A DNA stretch of 64,000 nt from Methanoregula sp. SKADARSKE-2. GTDB taxonomy: Archaea; Halobacteriota; Methanomicrobia; Methanomicrobiales; Methanospirillaceae. This document shows positions 63,693 through 64,000 of the stretch, piece by piece. The notes under the pieces are model-generated. The model saw only the letters and a program-made list of their open reading frames with translations, ran no database searches and was not told the DNA's origin. The DNA lies in contig CP121470.1 in assembly GCA_030919125.1 (NCBI GenBank), positions 806,001-870,000 on the forward strand, in the 5' to 3' direction. The position numbers were made by a program, and so were the translations under genes. Position 1 is the first letter of the stretch; every line of letters starts with the position of its first letter.

Positions 63693-64000
63693 TTATTTCT
63701 TTGCCCGCTTCTTCCTGACGGGTGCATCTTTTGCCATGGACATGAGATCGATGACGTAGCTGCCTTCCTTGCCCACGCTCACGATCCGCTCGTCCGTCTT
63801 TGCCATCTTTTCGAGGTTCAGCTCATAGGAACCCGGGGAGACGATCCGGATAGTCTCAACCCGGTCGAACATCTCGACCTCTTTCTTTGCCTTCAATTCG
63901 GAGACTTCGAGAACTTCTTCGTGGGATTCTTCGGCAATCTCCTCGATCGACTTCTCTTCGAGAACGTCCTTGTTGAGCTCGCCCTCCTTGACATACAGGA
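63693..64000 (-). CDS. Conserved hypothetical protein, C-terminal part (runs off window)
   Basis: The C-terminal 102 residues or so of a protein whose start lies beyond 64000. It contains a very acidic helix (KSIEEIAEESHEEVLEVSEL) followed by a beta-rich region, FDRVETIRIVSPGSYELNLEK and ERIVSVGKEGSYVIDLMSM, and ends with a basic tail (APVRKKRAKK). The segments IRIVSPGSYELNLEKMA and VGKEGSYVIDLMSMA look like a twofold repeat (…GSYxxxLxxMA). No family recognised. Confidence 0.6.
   Translation of the reverse strand, partial: LYVKEGELNKDVLEEKSIEEIAEESHEEVLEVSELKAKKEVEMFDRVETIRIVSPGSYELNLEKMAKTDERIVSVGKEGSYVIDLMSMAKDAPVRKKRAKK

Overview
This window looks like a chromosomal segment of a euryarchaeal methanogen, most probably of the order Methanomicrobiales (Methanoregula-like; this placement is inference from gene content and style, not from a search). 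The signs are TFB, S3Ae, S6e, S8e, aIF5B, Spt5, thermosome, FtsZ, KEOPS Pcc1, archaeal IleRS and DtdA; methanopterin-related genes (an MptE-like kinase and a DUF98 chorismate-lyase family protein); two MoeA-type proteins; hydrogenase maturation genes hypB and hypF; AT-rich TATA-type promoters; and frequent ATGA-type start/stop overlaps.

Layout. 1-7.4 kb: gar1-tfb, a PHP phosphoesterase with SRP19, hypB, S8e, a hypothetical/DUF2240 pair, and infB-S6e. 7.7 kb: tRNA-His(GTG). 8-18.7 kb: methyltransferase, RDD membrane protein, lipoprotein, DUF98 protein, solitary MazF/PemK-like protein, an AN1 zinc finger joined to a C39-like peptidase, thermosome, flavoproteins, 3-methyladenine glycosylase, and tRNA-Lys(CTT) overlapping the glycosylase 3' end. 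18.9-22.7 kb: a tightly overlapping set of RCK-DHH protein, MptE and radical SAM protein. 23.4-25.7 kb: site-2 protease with CBS domains, PRC-barrel protein, Thg1. 26-29.5 kb: a cell-surface protein gene cut by an IS630-like element, with an IS5-like element just upstream. 29.8-37.4 kb: ileS, degenerate genes, and a moeA operon. 37.7-47.2 kb: dtdA-ftsZ-secE-spt5, then rpl11-rpl1-rpl10-rpl12; about 4 kb holding an IS481-like element, an M24 peptidase and dead genes lies between the two halves. 47.4-58.6 kb: hypF, an HTH-HTH-helicase operon, an operon of apgM, a beta-helix protein and a methyltransferase-like protein, and more dead genes. 58.8-61.4 kb: the S15-DHH-Pcc1-S3Ae string. 61.8-64 kb: a HEPN-like protein, a broken surface protein, a transposase fragment and a gene running off the window.

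The most striking general feature is the contrast between compact informational operons and gaps full of recognisable dead genes: histidine kinase, SpoIIE-type phosphatase, GNAT acetyltransferase, stomatin-like protein, VOC protein, aldehyde dehydrogenase, lipoprotein, two surface proteins and five transposase relics. For the IS630-like insertion, removing the element and one copy of its TA target restores the host reading frame exactly, so the event can be reconstructed. The best candidates for under-described biology are the RCK-DHH/MptE/radical SAM set, the two-regulator-plus-helicase operon, the beta-helix/methyltransferase operon, the AN1-C39 fusion, and Thg1 paired with a tRNA-His gene that does not encode G-1.
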